Source: Roseibium sediminicola (lineage in GTDB: Bacteria > Pseudomonadota > Alphaproteobacteria > Rhizobiales > Stappiaceae). Taken from it: a stretch of DNA of 64,000 nucleotides. The translations under genes were made by a program, and so were the position numbers. The stretch spans positions 1-64,000 of the forward strand of contig NZ_JALNMJ010000011.1 of NCBI RefSeq assembly GCF_023156505.1, read 5' to 3'. This document shows positions 25,895-36,464 of this stretch, piece after piece. Within the stretch, counting starts at the first letter, position 1; each line of letters starts with the position of its first letter. The notes under the pieces were generated by a model. That model saw only the letters and a program-made list of their open reading frames with translations, made no database searches and had not been told where the DNA came from.

Positions 25895-27171
25895 GGACGC
25901 GTCTGACCCGTGCCGTGAACCTTGTACTTGAAGCTGGTCAACTGTTCGACACCGACCGGGCCTCTTGCGTGCATGCGGCCCGTGGCAATACCGATTTCCG
26001 CGCCCATGCCGAACTCGCCGCCATCGGCGAACTGGGTCGAGGCGTTGTGCAAGACAATGGCCGAATCGACTTCGGCCTGGAACTGGTCGGCCGCAGCCTG
26101 ATCCGCCGTCAGGATGCAGTCGGTGTGGTTGGAGCCGTAGGTGGCGATGTGATCCATCGCGGCATCGAGATCCGGCACCACCTTCACCGACAGGATCTTG
26201 TCGAGATATTCGGTCGACCAGTCGTCTTCGCTCGCCGGCACAATGTTCTCGCAGATGTCGCGCACGACCGCACCGCCGCGGATTTCGCAGCCCTTGTCCT
26301 GCAGCGCCCTGATGATCGCCGGCATGTGGCTGTGAGCAATATCCTCATGGACCAGCAGCGTTTCCAGCGCGCCGCAGATGCCGGTGCGGCGCAGCTTGGA
26401 ATTGACGACAATGTCAATGGAGGTCTGCAGATCCGCCGCCTTGTCGACGAAAATATGCACCAGGCCTTCCAGATGGGCGAACACAGGCACGCGGGCCTCG
26501 GTCTGAACCCGTTCCACCAGGCTGCGGCCGCCGCGCGGCACGATGACGTCGAGATTGCCGTTCAGTCCGCGCAGCATCTCGCCGACGGCGGCCCGGTCGG
26601 TGACCGGAACGATCTGGATGGCGTCTTCGGGCAGGCCTGCGGCGGCAAGCCCTTTTTGAAGAGCCGCATGGATCGCGCGGTTGGACTGGATGGTGTCGGA
26701 ACCGCCGCGCAGAACCACGGCATTGCCCGCCTTCAGGCAGAGCGCGCCGGCGTCGGCGGTCACATTCGGCCGGCTTTCATAAATGACGCCGATCACGCCG
26801 AGCGGCGTGCGCACACGCTCGATCTTGAGCCCGTTGGGGCGTTCCCACGCGGCGATGACGCTGCCGACGGGGTCGTCCAGCGCCACAATATCCTCAAGGG
26901 CCCCGGCGATGGCCTCGATGCGGGCCTCATCAAGCGTGCCGCGATCCAGGAAGGCGGCCGTCTGGCCGTTGGCGGTCATGGTGTCGACATCGATCTTGTT
27001 GCCGGCAAGGATTTCCGGCGTCGCCGCGCGCACGGCCGCCGCCATCTCGCGCAAGGCGCGGTTCTTCCGGTCTGCTGGTGCGGTGGCAAGAACCCGGCCC
27101 GCGGCGCGGGCGCGCTGCCCGATCTCCGCCATCAGTTCCTCGGTTGTCTTTGCCTCGACGACATCCAGCAT
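25891..27171 (-). CDS. proA: Gamma-glutamyl phosphate reductase ProA
   Basis: This enzyme reduces gamma-glutamyl phosphate with NADPH to glutamate-5-semialdehyde, the second step of proline synthesis. The ALDH-fold protein shows the conserved [21 protein letters not shown] region, the ALRGGSD segment, the catalytic-Cys region ([16 protein letters not shown]) and the C-terminal [21 protein letters not shown] preferred ATG 27171 (426 residues) because a GAGGAG stands upstream and this is the usual length; a longer frame begins at 27216. It lies 54 bases after proB. Confidence 0.94.
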   Translation of the reverse strand: MLDVVEAKTTEELMAEIGQRARAAGRVLATAPADRKNRALREMAAAVRAATPEILAGNKIDVDTMTANGQTAAFLDRGTLDEARIEAIAGALEDIVALDDPVGSVIAAWERPNGLKIERVRTPLGVIGVIYESRPNVTADAGALCLKAGNAVVLRGGSDTIQSNRAIHAALQKGLAAAGLPEDAIQIVPVTDRAAVGEMLRGLNGNLDVIVPRGGRSLVERVQTEARVPVFAHLEGLVHIFVDKAADLQTSIDIVVNSKLRRTGICGALETLLVHEDIAHSHMPAIIRALQDKGCEIRGGAVVRDICENIVPASEDDWSTEYLDKILSVKVVPDLDAAMDHIATYGSNHTDCILTADQAAADQFQAEVDSAIVLHNASTQFADGGEFGMGAEIGIATGRMHARGPVGVEQLTSFKYKVHGTGQTRP

Positions 27172-27224
27172 CTTTTCCAACTCCTCAAGCGCGGCCTTCC
27201 AGGGACCGCAAGTCACGCAGTCTT

Positions 27225-28357
27225 TTAGCCGCTTCCGTTCAAAAAGGCATCCTCCAGGACAAGATCGTCCCGGTGGATCATCTCCGCCCGGCCCGGATAG
27301 CCGACAATGGCCTCGATTTCCTTGCTGTTCCTGCCCGCGATCAGCTGGGCCTCGTCCGCGTCATAGGCGATCAGACCGCGGCCGATGGTGCGGCCGGTCT
27401 TGTCTGCCAGAACAACGGCATCGCCGCGGCCGAACGTGCCGGAGACCTCAATGACACCGGCCGGAAGCAGGCTTTTTCCGGAGGTCATCGCGCGGACGGC
27501 CCCGTCATCCAGGGTGATCCTGCCGCGCGGTTCCAGATGACCGCCGATCCAGGCCTTGCGGGCACTGGCCGGTGAATTGAGCGCCGGGAACCAGGTGCCG
27601 CGCGCACCGTCTTCCAGGCGCTGCAGCGGATTGAGCTCCTTGCCCGACGTGATCACCATCGCGGTGCCGGCGGCGGTCGCGATCTTGCCGGCGTCGATCT
27701 TGGTCTTCATGCCGCCGCGCGACAGCTCCGAGCCGGCGCTGCCCGCCATCGCCTCGATCTCGGCGGTGATGCGGGGCACTTCGGGCAGGAACACCGCATC
27801 CGGGTTCTGCTGTGGCGGGGCCGTATAAAGCCCGTCGATATCGGACAACAGCACCAGGCAATCGGCGCTGGCCATGGTCGCCACGCGCGCTGCCAGACGG
27901 TCGTTGTCCCCGTAGCGAATTTCGGAGGTGGCAACGCTGTCGTTTTCGTTGATGATCGGCACCGCACCCAGTTTCAGGAGCGTACCGATGGTGGCCCGGG
28001 CATTGAGATAGCGCCGACGCTCCTCGGTGTCGCCGAGCGTCAGCAGGATCTGGCCTGCCTTCTTGCCATGGGCACTGAGCGCGTCGGCATAGGCCTGGGC
28101 GAGCGCGATCTGCCCGGCAGCGGCCGCCGCCTGGCTTTCCTCCAGCTTCAGCGGGCCCTTGGGCAGGCCGAGAATGCCGCGCCCAAGTGCGATTGAGCCG
28201 GAGGAGACCAGCAGCACCTCGGCACCGGCCTGGGTCAGCGCGACCACATCGGCGACAAGCGCGTCCAGCCAGGCGCGCTTCAACACGCCCTCGCCAACCA
28301 GCAGGGCGGATCCGATCTTGACGACGATCCGGCTATGGCTCTTCAGGCTCCGGGACA

Positions 28358-28358
<1 letters not shown>
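27225..28358 (-). CDS. proB: Glutamate 5-kinase ProB
   Basis: This enzyme phosphorylates glutamate at the start of proline synthesis and is normally feedback-inhibited by proline. The 377-residue protein has the amino-acid kinase fold ([57 protein letters not shown]-type [13 protein letters not shown]) and a C-terminal PUA domain (residues about 280-365). Its ATG overlaps the obgE stop by one base (TAATG), indicating coupled translation. Confidence 0.96.
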
Positions 28359-29431
<1,073 letters not shown>

Positions 29432-29449
29432 TCAGGCCCTGATCCGAGG

Positions 29450-29995
29450 TCAGCGGCCGTTCAGAAATTCTGTTTTCGTGACTTCCATGCGCAGGGCGGG
29501 CACCGTGGCACCGCGCGACACGCTTGCGCAGCCGACTTCGCCCACAAGGCGGAAGCCGAGTTTTTCCAGCACTTTCAGCGAGCCCGCATTTTCCGTCATG
29601 GCTTCGCCGGCAAGGCGCTCGTGATCCGTGTTCCGGAACAGCCAGGTCACCGCAGCCTCGACCGCTTCGCTCATAAAACCCTTGCCCCAATAGGGCCGCC
29701 CCAGCCAATAGCCGATCTCGGGGGTTTCCTGCAACTTTTTGAAGCCCATACCGCCGATCATCTCGCCGTCATGGTCAACGTGAAAGCCGATTTCGTCGGC
29801 CCCGGCAACATCCTGCCAGCGCTCCACGGAGCGCGCCAGATAGGCGCGGCCGCCCTCAAGATCATAGGGATACGGCACGCGCGAGAGCATCTTGGCGACT
29901 TCGTAATCACCAAGCAGCTCCGCGCAAGCCGACAGATCCTCCGGGCACGGCGCCCGGAGAACCAGCCGTTCGGTTTCGATCACCGGCATGCTCAT
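29450..29995 (-). CDS. GNAT family N-acetyltransferase, third of three in tandem
   Basis: This encodes 181 residues of the RimJ/RimL acetyltransf_3 group (VIETERLVLRAPCPEDLSAC; IGYWLGRPYWGKGFMSEAVE is the acetyl-CoA loop). Its ATG overlaps the stop of the preceding GNAT gene (ATGA). The substrate is unknown. It is about 30 % similar by eye to its two upstream neighbours, so the three look like old duplications. Confidence 0.88.
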   Translation of the reverse strand: MSMPVIETERLVLRAPCPEDLSACAELLGDYEVAKMLSRVPYPYDLEGGRAYLARSVERWQDVAGADEIGFHVDHDGEMIGGMGFKKLQETPEIGYWLGRPYWGKGFMSEAVEAAVTWLFRNTDHERLAGEAMTENAGSLKVLEKLGFRLVGEVGCASVSRGATVPALRMEVTKTEFLNGR

Positions 29996-30561
29996 GCCGC
30001 GTCTTTCCGCGCCTCGAAATCGGGCCGCTCCAGACGCACCACGACGTTGGAAATACGCCGGTCGAGCGTCCTGGAGAAGCGCTCGGTCATGGAATAGGGC
30101 TTGAAGCCCATCTTGCGCAGGAGGCCCCGCGAGCGGAAATTCTCTTCAAACGCGCGCGCGCCAATCGCGTTGGTGCTGAAAGCCTCGAACGCCCAATCGA
30201 GTGCGGCTTCCACCGCCTCACTGGCATAACCATGGCCCTGGAACGGGCGGCCGATCCAATAGCCGAGCGTCGGCAGATCTGGCAGGTCGTCGAGATCGCC
30301 CGGTGGCTCGATCGCCACCACGCCGATGAACACGCCACCGAGCGTGATCGCGTAAAGCGCTTCGGTCTTGAACGGATCCTTGCCGACCACCGTCTTCAGG
30401 AAGCTTTCCGCTGCGCCATCCTCATAGGGCCAGGCGAAGGAGGTCATCCAGCGGGCCACCTCGAAATCCTTGCCCGCCAGCTCGACCATGGCTTCGGCAT
30501 CGCTCATGGCGATCGGCCGCAGGACCAGACGTCGGGTCTTCAGTTCCGGCAACATGCTCAT
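29992..30561 (-). CDS. GNAT family N-acetyltransferase, second of three in tandem
   Basis: This encodes 189 residues. LKTRRLVLRPIAMSDAEAMV opens the domain, and LGYWIGRPFQGHGYASEAVE is the acetyl-CoA-binding segment. The ATG at 30561 overlaps the stop of the upstream GNAT gene as ATGA and was preferred over an upstream ATG that would overlap more. It is coupled to both neighbours. Confidence 0.88.
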   Translation of the reverse strand: MSMLPELKTRRLVLRPIAMSDAEAMVELAGKDFEVARWMTSFAWPYEDGAAESFLKTVVGKDPFKTEALYAITLGGVFIGVVAIEPPGDLDDLPDLPTLGYWIGRPFQGHGYASEAVEAALDWAFEAFSTNAIGARAFEENFRSRGLLRKMGFKPYSMTERFSRTLDRRISNVVVRLERPDFEARKDAA

Positions 30562-31163
30562 CGTCCCTGCCCCCATCCTTTCAACGACTTCCAGACAGCT
30601 CGTTCCAGCGTGTAGCGCTCGATCGGCACGGAACCGCCCGCGCCGACGGACCGGATCATGGCCTGGTCGCGATACTGGAAGCCGGATTTGACCAGCACCC
30701 GGCGCGAGGCCGGATTGGTCACGCGGCAGGAGCCCTGCAGCTCTTCAATGTCGTGATAGGTGAAGGCGTGGTCGACCAGCGCATGGACCGCCTCGGTGGC
30801 CAGGCCCTGGCCCCAGAACGGTTCGCCCAGCCAGTAGCCGACATGGATCGGACCGCCCGGCTCCACATTGGCGTAGCGGGCTATGCCGATCAGTCGGCCT
30901 GTCGCCTTCAGCCGGATCGCGAAACAGGCGGTGTCGGGCCTGTGCAGATTGGCCTTTGCGATCATCGCGCGGCCATCGGACAGGGAAAACGGATGGGGCA
31001 TGGTGGCAAGGTTTGCCGCCACGGTCTTGTTGTTGGCCAAGAACACCAGATCGGCCAGATCGTCCGCCCGCGGCCTGTCGAGCCGCACACGAACCGCTTC
31101 CTGCGGCAACGGGGCCGCGGCCGAACTGCTCTCGTCTAATAAATCATCCCTTTCAACAACCAT
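30558..31163 (-). CDS. GNAT family N-acetyltransferase, first of three in tandem
   Basis: This encodes 201 residues from ATG 31163, directly preceded by CTGGAGGAAAAG. An extra N-terminal stretch of about 30 polar residues comes before the domain (VRLDRPRADDLADLVFLANN). The acetyl-CoA loop is VGYWLGEPFWGQGLATEAVH. It starts a set of three translationally coupled acetyltransferase genes inserted between rpmA and obgE. Confidence 0.88.
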   Translation of the reverse strand: MVVERDDLLDESSSAAAPLPQEAVRVRLDRPRADDLADLVFLANNKTVAANLATMPHPFSLSDGRAMIAKANLHRPDTACFAIRLKATGRLIGIARYANVEPGGPIHVGYWLGEPFWGQGLATEAVHALVDHAFTYHDIEELQGSCRVTNPASRRVLVKSGFQYRDQAMIRSVGAGGSVPIERYTLERAVWKSLKGWGQGR

Positions 31164-31187
31164 CTTTTCCTCCAGCCAAAACAAATC

Positions 31188-31217
31188 AAGGGAGAGATGG
31201 CGCCCCATCTCCCCCTT
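31188..31217 (-). terminator. Hairpin after rpmA
   Basis: AAGGGAGAGATGG pairs with CCATCTCCCCCTT (one bulge) across a short loop. On the reverse strand it is followed by TGATTTGTTTTGG, a weak T-rich tail. It probably reduces read-through from rplU-rpmA into the GNAT genes. Confidence 0.55.
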
Positions 31218-31302
31218 GGAATTCTGACTGGCCGGTTGCTGGCCTCATCTCGAATTGCCGGGGTCTGGTGGGACGCCGGCGTTTCGAAACTTCACGTCGG
31301 CT

Positions 31303-31572
31303 TTACTCCGCTGCTTCCGCTACCGGGAGCACGTTAATGTAGGTTCGCTTGTTGGCTTTCGCCTGGAACTCTACCTTGCCTTCCACGGTCGCGAAGATGG
31401 TATGGTCCTTGCCCATACCAACGCCGGTGCCCGGGTGCCAGGTGGTGCCGCGCTGACGCGCAATGATGTTGCCGGGAACGACTGCTTCCCCGCCGTATTT
31501 CTTGATGCCGAGACGGCGGCCAGCTGAGTCGCGGCCGTTGCGGGACGAACCGCCTGCCTTTTTATGTGCCAT
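31303..31572 (-). CDS. rpmA: 50S ribosomal protein L27
   Basis: This 89-residue protein has the typical start [20 protein letters not shown] and [21 protein letters not shown]27 reaches the peptidyl-transferase centre with its N-terminal tail. No N-terminal cleavage extension is present. It follows rplU by 54 bases, with GAGGAG before the ATG. Confidence 0.97.
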   Translation of the reverse strand: MAHKKAGGSSRNGRDSAGRRLGIKKYGGEAVVPGNIIARQRGTTWHPGTGVGMGKDHTIFATVEGKVEFQAKANKRTYINVLPVAEAAE

Positions 31573-31626
31573 CGTGAGAACTCCTCGTTCTTCGAATTCT
31601 TATTCTAACAGACCTGAAACGGCGGC

Positions 31627-32235
31627 TCAGTTGCCAGCCAGTTCCTTGGCCTGCTCAACCCAGTTACCGCGCTCGAACTTGCCCTTCAGGCCCGTTTCTT
31701 CTTCAACGCGGGCGACATCGTCAGCGGTCATGGCTGCGATCTGAGCAAAGGTGGTGATGCCAGCTTCGTTCAGTTTCTTCACAGCGGCCGGACCGGCGCC
31801 GTCCAGTTTCTTCAGGTCGTCACCACCTGCTGCGGCTTCTGCAGCGGCCGGTGCGGCCTCAGCGGTTTCCTCGGCCTTCGGCGCAGCCTTTTTCGGCGCT
31901 GCCTTCTTGGCCGGCTTGGCACCACCGGTCAGGATGTCGGTCACCTTGACGAGGGTGAAGGACTGACGGTGGCCATTGCGGCGGCGGGAATTCTGACGCC
32001 GGCGCTTCTTGAAAATGATGACCTTGCGGTTACGGCCCTGTTCGACCACTTCCGCAACAACGCTGGCACCTTCAACGGTCGGTGCGCCAACGGTGGTGTC
32101 GGTGCCGTTGCCAACCATGAGCACTTCGTCAAAGGTGACGGAGCTGCCGGCTTCGGCGTCCAGTTTTTCGACCTTCAGGAGGTCGTCTGCGGCGACAGTA
32201 TACTGCTTGCCACCGGTCTTGATCACTGCGAACAT
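31627..32235 (-). CDS. rplU: 50S ribosomal protein L21 with a C-terminal helix-hairpin-helix extension
   Basis: Residues 1-103 are a normal L21 ([48 protein letters not shown]). Instead of ending there, the protein goes on for about 100 residues: a Lys/Ala/Pro/Glu-rich linker (about 107-140) and a C-terminal domain with [20 protein letters not shown], a helix-hairpin-helix-type motif, up to residue 202. Similar tails are known on L21 of Hyphomicrobiales. The ATG at 32235 begins the standard L21 N-terminus; the longer frame upstream lies in the leader. Confidence 0.95.
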   Translation of the reverse strand: MFAVIKTGGKQYTVAADDLLKVEKLDAEAGSSVTFDEVLMVGNGTDTTVGAPTVEGASVVAEVVEQGRNRKVIIFKKRRRQNSRRRNGHRQSFTLVKVTDILTGGAKPAKKAAPKKAAPKAEETAEAAPAAAEAAAGGDDLKKLDGAGPAAVKKLNEAGITTFAQIAAMTADDVARVEEETGLKGKFERGNWVEQAKELAGN

Positions 32236-32448
32236 GTCTCGCACGTCCTTCTTTTCGTTTTTGACACACCAGCGATCATGCCATGGGCACCAAAGCCGGT
32301 TGTTTCCGGGTCGAACGCAAGGCGCCTGTCTCTCCGGGAAATCCGGCTGACAGGTCTTTGTGACGGGGTTGAGCGTGAAGCTTTGAAAGCCCGGCAGGCC
32401 TGGAACGACAAACAAATCCCGAAAAAGCGAACCTTTTCGAGCCCGCGC

Positions 32449-32476
32449 AATATAGTCGGCCAGCTTCGGATGTCAA
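32449..32476 (-). promoter_or_regulatory. Sigma-70-type promoter of rplU-rpmA
   Basis: On the reverse strand TTGACA (32476-32471) and TATATT (32454-32449) are separated by 16 bases, close to consensus. Transcription would start near 32442, giving a leader of about 205 bases before rplU. That leader contains a small hairpin (CGAAAAGG...CTTTTTCG) near its start. No other gene is visible in 32236-32867 apart from the two promoters. Confidence 0.7.
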
Positions 32477-32801
32477 ACGGAAATATGGTCCGGATTGGCG
32501 GAAAGGTCTTGTTTTTGAATCCGTTGACCGGGCCCAGTGCCAACTCCGGGATGTTCGCGCCCTGCTCTTGGGGGCCTCTCGCCTTTATACTTTGGCAAAA
32601 CCTCGCCAGACAGGGAAATCAGGCGCGTCCCCTTTCAGGGCAGGCAGCAGCTCTGCAACGCTCTTTTTCACATGCAAGGGCATTGGAGCCAGCGCACGCT
32701 TAGAAACGGCGGCCTGCGGGTCATTTCCTTCCCTGCGCTTCCTGCCGGAGGCCGGTCAAACACCCCAAATCCACAAGCTGGAAAATTCCTGAAATCCGGT
32801 C

Positions 32802-32830
32802 TTGCGATACTTACGCACTCTGTCTATGTT
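32802..32830 (+). promoter_or_regulatory. Sigma-70-type promoter of tRNA-Ser
   Basis: TTGCGA (32802-32807) and TATGTT (32825-32830) are separated by 17 bases. The predicted start is about 30 bases upstream of the mature tRNA 5' end. Confidence 0.6.
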
Positions 32831-32867
32831 CCGCGCCACTTGAGACCCGTTTATCTCAATGTGCCGC

Positions 32868-32957
32868 GGAGAGGTGCCGGAGTGGTCGAACGGGGCGGTC
32901 TCGAAAACCGTTGAGCGCGCAAGCGTTCCGAGGGTTCGAATCCCTCTCTCTCCGCCA
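32868..32957 (+). tRNA. tRNA-Ser (anticodon CGA)
   Basis: This is a 90-base class II tRNA with acceptor GGAGAGG pairing with TCTCTCC, discriminator G and encoded CCA. The anticodon loop is CTCGAAA (anticodon CGA). A long variable arm (GAGCGCGCAAGCGTTC) and the T-loop GGTTCGAATCC are visible. The following 32958-33551 has no gene I can support. The AT-rich pseudogene beyond it suggests past integration here, but I found no duplicated tRNA 3' end. Confidence 0.95.
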
Positions 32958-33551
32958 TATTTTTCTGATAAGTTACTGAGCCTTAATCGCTTATTTTTGG
33001 CGTAAATTTTCAGTCCATCATCCAGCCCATCAGCTGACAGGTTTGTTCACAGCCCGGACGTTCAATCAGGTTTATTTCGCCTCAGGCTCTTGCACGACAT
33101 TTCAGCAGGTCCTGCCCAATATGTAATTCGGCACATTCATCTCATCCAGGCTCATCACCAACTTGCGCAGGACGTGCTCGCCTCCCGAAACCGCTCGTTT
33201 ACCCGAGCGCGACTCAGGAAGCTTGCATGTGCGCGGCACGGCAGAATGATCTCTTTGCCGCCCTTGATCCTTCCACCCCGGACGTTCCATCGGAAACGCC
33301 CCCCCACAGCTTCCTCTCCGGCCCGGCCGGCGCCTGCTCGGCTGAAAACAAAACCAAGGCGGTCCGGAACGACCCGGTGGTATTGAGAGGAGATTGAAGC
33401 GTACTGCCTGAAGCTGGGGGTGTGACTTCATGAGTGCGCCCGTTACAGAAAAACCAGCAAAGCGGACCCTCAAGAGCGCGGGGCTGGCGCGCGCCCACTG
33501 GATCTATTCAATATAATACGCCGCAATTACTTTTCGGCCAATCACCAACTA

Positions 33552-34240
33552 TTATCTCCCACCAAAAAATTTGGTCTCTATTTCACCAGATTTAACAACG
33601 CGCTCCATTTTTCTTGATGCGCATTTGGGAACATCTTCCGTGTCTCGACACGATCCAATAGCGTTGAGGTAGGGGATGGAAAGTGCCAAGAATTCGCCAA
33701 TTTTCAGATCAGGCTCGTTGGTGTAAAATCCAAACGCCAATGCAATAAATTTCGCAACGCAAAGCTTGAAAGTAGCACCTTCTATACTTTGATCAATCAG
33801 AGAAAACGACCGAACAAAAACATCCCTCTCAACAAAAAACGTGTGTAACATGGCTCCTCACCATCTACTCTCTCTGAATAGAAGTCAGAAAAGCCATCTC
33901 CGAATTTTTCCTTCGAAAACTTACTTCTAAATTCATCGTCTGATATAATATTTCTTCTCTCTATCAAGTAAAAATTTACCTCCCCACTAAATTTAACCTG
34001 AACATCAGAAGCAACAGAAAAAACATTCACTAAGGACTCTGCCAAAGAACGTAATTTCTTATCTGCGATATCAATATGCGGAACAATTACCCCCTCTCGA
34101 ACAAAAACCCTCCTCTCTTCAGCAAATACATTGTTCGAAATCACGCACAAACACAGCGCCACCAAGAATACTTTAAAGTAAATTGAGAAATTTATTTCTT
34201 GGAAAATCAAATTTTTCCTTCTTTGCCGACTACGACACAT
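33552..34240 (-). pseudogene. Frameshifted gene for a small exported protein
   Basis: Two overlapping reverse frames read as one protein. The upstream part starts at ATG 34240 after GGGGGAAAT and has a signal peptide (FKVFLVALCLCVISNNVFA). It continues to ...DGEEPCYT and then leaves frame near 33840. The downstream frame continues naturally as TFFVERDVFVRSFSLIDQ to a stop at 33552. The junction is an ACACAC run, so a 2-base AC duplication would explain the break. The intact protein would have about 225 residues. I do not recognise the family. The gene is AT-rich compared with its surroundings. Confidence 0.6.
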
Positions 34241-34348
34241 ATTTCCCCCAACTCTCACCATCCCGCAGCGCCGGAAGAACCTGACCGCCTCTTCCCTGTT
34301 TTCGCCATTGGTCACTATGATAGATTTAGATACGAACAGGAAATACAA

Positions 34349-34416
34349 AAGATCAATTAGTCATTGAAATACAACGTTATAATCACATTTCATGAAATGG
34401 ATTGATCGAGATTGAG
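34349..34416. repeat. 68-bp direct repeat, copy 1
   Basis: This stretch aligns without gaps to 50241-50308 with 58 of 68 identities, and weaker similarity continues for about 40 bases. It contains the palindrome ATTTCATGAAAT and CGAGATTGAG at its end. The copies are in the same orientation and flank the type I secretion operon plus the IS21 element. The gap 34417-34868 holds no supported gene. Confidence 0.75.
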
Positions 34417-34868
34417 TTCCATACTCTGGCTTACTCTCTCCGCCATTCATTCCCTTTTGGACACATTGAACCCCGAGCGCTGGTGCCTGGGCCGGGTTGC
34501 CGGGCCAACACGCATGCCGTCGGCTGGCGTGCCGTGCCAAGACCTCGGCGGTCCAGAAGGTTGCCTGCGTCTGCCCCCAATGACGGCGCCACGGGGCACA
34601 GCTCCTCTCAAGCTGCTGCCCGAGATCGAGACCCGCTGTTTTATCCCCGGCTTGCGCCGAGCGCGTGCACCTGCGGTTTTTCCTCGTCAGCCGGAGCCCT
34701 GCCAAAGGGGAACCTCCAGGTCCTGCGGACATTGAGGCCGATCCGGACGTGGGCATTTTAAAACTTCCGTTAAGTCAACTTTCACGAAGAGTGAAATAGG
34801 TTGCAAGGGCATTTCCCGGCGCGCGCGGTGCGTGTCCTTTGGTCCCTTCGCTAAAGAGGTCCCGGTTT

Positions 34869-36464
34869 ATGACCACGCGGCTCTGGCTGATTGTTCTTTC
34901 GCTGATTTCAAACATTCTCGCACTGGCCCTGCCGCTGGCGCTCATTCAGGTCTACGATCGCATCCTTGCCAATCAGGCGGTTGGAACAGCCATCGTCATC
35001 TTCTCTGCCGTTGCCGTGGCGATCCTTCTCGATGGCCTCGTGAAATATGCGCGCGCATCGATCCTTGGCCGGCTCGCAGCGCAGGCGGAGTACAGGCTGT
35101 CCCTGAAGACGGCCGAGAAGCTCCTCTCCATCGATCCGAAAACCCTGACCGCATATGGCCCCGGCCGGATCCGGGAACTGTTCACGGCCATCAACCGGTC
35201 CAATGACGTGCTGGTGGGGCAGTCAACGCTCGCGCTCTTCGATGCGCCCTTTGCCATCGCCTTTCTGGTGCTGGTCTGGTTCCTCGGCGGTCCGACCGTA
35301 TTCGGACCGCTGGCCGTTCTCCTCGTCTTTGGAGCGCTTGCGCTGCTGGCCGCGGCCCGGCAGACGCAGGCCGGCCTGAGACTGTTCGAGGCCTCCGCCG
35401 ATCAGACAAGCCTTATCATGACCCGCAGGGAACAGCTTGATCGCATCATCGCCGGCGGAACCCTCGGGGACTTCGCGGGGGAGGTCCGGCGCCACGAAAA
35501 GAGTCGGGCATCTGCCCAGGAAGCTGCCGAGAGCAATCTTGCGGCCGCCCTGAACCTCAGTCAGTCCGGCGGCCTTGCCACGACGATTGCGGTTCTTGGC
35601 ATCGGATCGCTCGTCGTGCTCGCCGGGGACATGACCACCGGCGGCTTGGCGGCCTGCCTCATCCTCGGACAACGAGGTGTTGCCGGCCTCCTGGGACTGG
35701 TCAACGCGTTTGCCCGGCGGCAGGTTTCGGCATCCGCATTTCGATCCGTTCAGACCCTCCTGGCGAACCCCTCAGTTTCGTTGCTGGAGACCAGGCCTGC
35801 CGCGCAGGGCGAACAGGTTGGAATTCGGTTTCAAGTCGCTGGACGCTCTTTTGAAGCGCTGCCCGGACAGTGCCTTGTCCTGCAGCCGCAGAGCCCTGGA
35901 CAGGGCACGATCATCTTTCAGCAGCTTGGGGAGGCACTGGAAAGGACAGAGCCCGCAGACAGCCAAAGCCTGACGGGCGTTACCCTGACCACTGACAACG
36001 GGGAGCCCTTGTCGCCCGCCCGATGTCGCATTTCAGTGTGCGATGCCCACCCCAGGGTGTTTAACGGCACTGTTCTTGAAAATATGACCGCGTTCGACGT
36101 GGACGCAACAGACCGTGCCTTGTTGCTGTCAGAGAAAATGGGTCTCTCGGAAGCAATCGGCCGGTTGCGTGACGGGGTGGAAACGCCGCTCTCGCCAGGG
36201 CTTGGCGTACCGTTGTCAGACGGTCATCTCAAGCGGCTGATGCTCGTCAGGGCCATGTCAGGTCAGCCTCAAGTCCTGCTGCTCAACTGGCCTTCGCAAT
36301 ATCTCGATGCGGTCGGAACCGAGAAGTTGGCCGATCTCCTGAAAGGCCTTGAAGGCGTGACAACGGTGATCGTGTTCGAAAGCGCCAAGGGCCTGGTCAC
36401 GCGGTTTGACGAAGTTCTTGACCTCCCAGACCTGCCCTCAACCGGTGCGGAGGTTGCGGCATGA
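34869..36464 (+). CDS. Type I secretion ABC protein with a degenerate nucleotide-binding domain
   Basis: This 531-residue half-transporter has a transmembrane domain (about residues 1-280) resembling type I secretion permeases (LPLALIQVYDRILANQAVGT) and an ABC-type C-terminal domain. The Walker A region reads PGQCLVLQPQSPGQGTIIF, lacking the GxGKS/T lysine. The Walker B region reads QVLLLNWPSQYLD, lacking the Asp-Glu. A signature-like LSDGHLKRLMLVRAM remains in the position of LSGGQ. It therefore cannot bind ATP normally by itself but could supply the signature half of a composite site. I chose the ATG at 34869 over TTG 34839 because it starts at the first helix. It overlaps the next gene as ATGA. 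Confidence 0.85.
   Translation: MTTRLWLIVLSLISNILALALPLALIQVYDRILANQAVGTAIVIFSAVAVAILLDGLVKYARASILGRLAAQAEYRLSLKTAEKLLSIDPKTLTAYGPGRIRELFTAINRSNDVLVGQSTLALFDAPFAIAFLVLVWFLGGPTVFGPLAVLLVFGALALLAAARQTQAGLRLFEASADQTSLIMTRREQLDRIIAGGTLGDFAGEVRRHEKSRASAQEAAESNLAAALNLSQSGGLATTIAVLGIGSLVVLAGDMTTGGLAACLILGQRGVAGLLGLVNAFARRQVSASAFRSVQTLLANPSVSLLETRPAAQGEQVGIRFQVAGRSFEALPGQCLVLQPQSPGQGTIIFQQLGEALERTEPADSQSLTGVTLTTDNGEPLSPARCRISVCDAHPRVFNGTVLENMTAFDVDATDRALLLSEKMGLSEAIGRLRDGVETPLSPGLGVPLSDGHLKRLMLVRAMSGQPQVLLLNWPSQYLDAVGTEKLADLLKGLEGVTTVIVFESAKGLVTRFDEVLDLPDLPSTGAEVAA

Noticed and set aside
32236..32441. Known L21-leader-type riboregulator upstream of rplU
   Set aside because: The leader is long, but I could not recognise the conserved L21 leader structure described in other bacteria; only a small hairpin is evident.
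33102..33473. Reverse ORF after tRNA-Ser
   Set aside because: No start signal, several overlapping alternatives in both directions and no domain; the region may be decayed DNA but nothing can be assigned.
34361..34756. 131-codon reverse ORF in the region before the secretion operon
   Set aside because: Composition is Arg/Cys/Trp-rich as in a non-coding frame of GC-rich DNA, there is no ribosome site, and the overlapping forward frames are equally open. No family resemblance.
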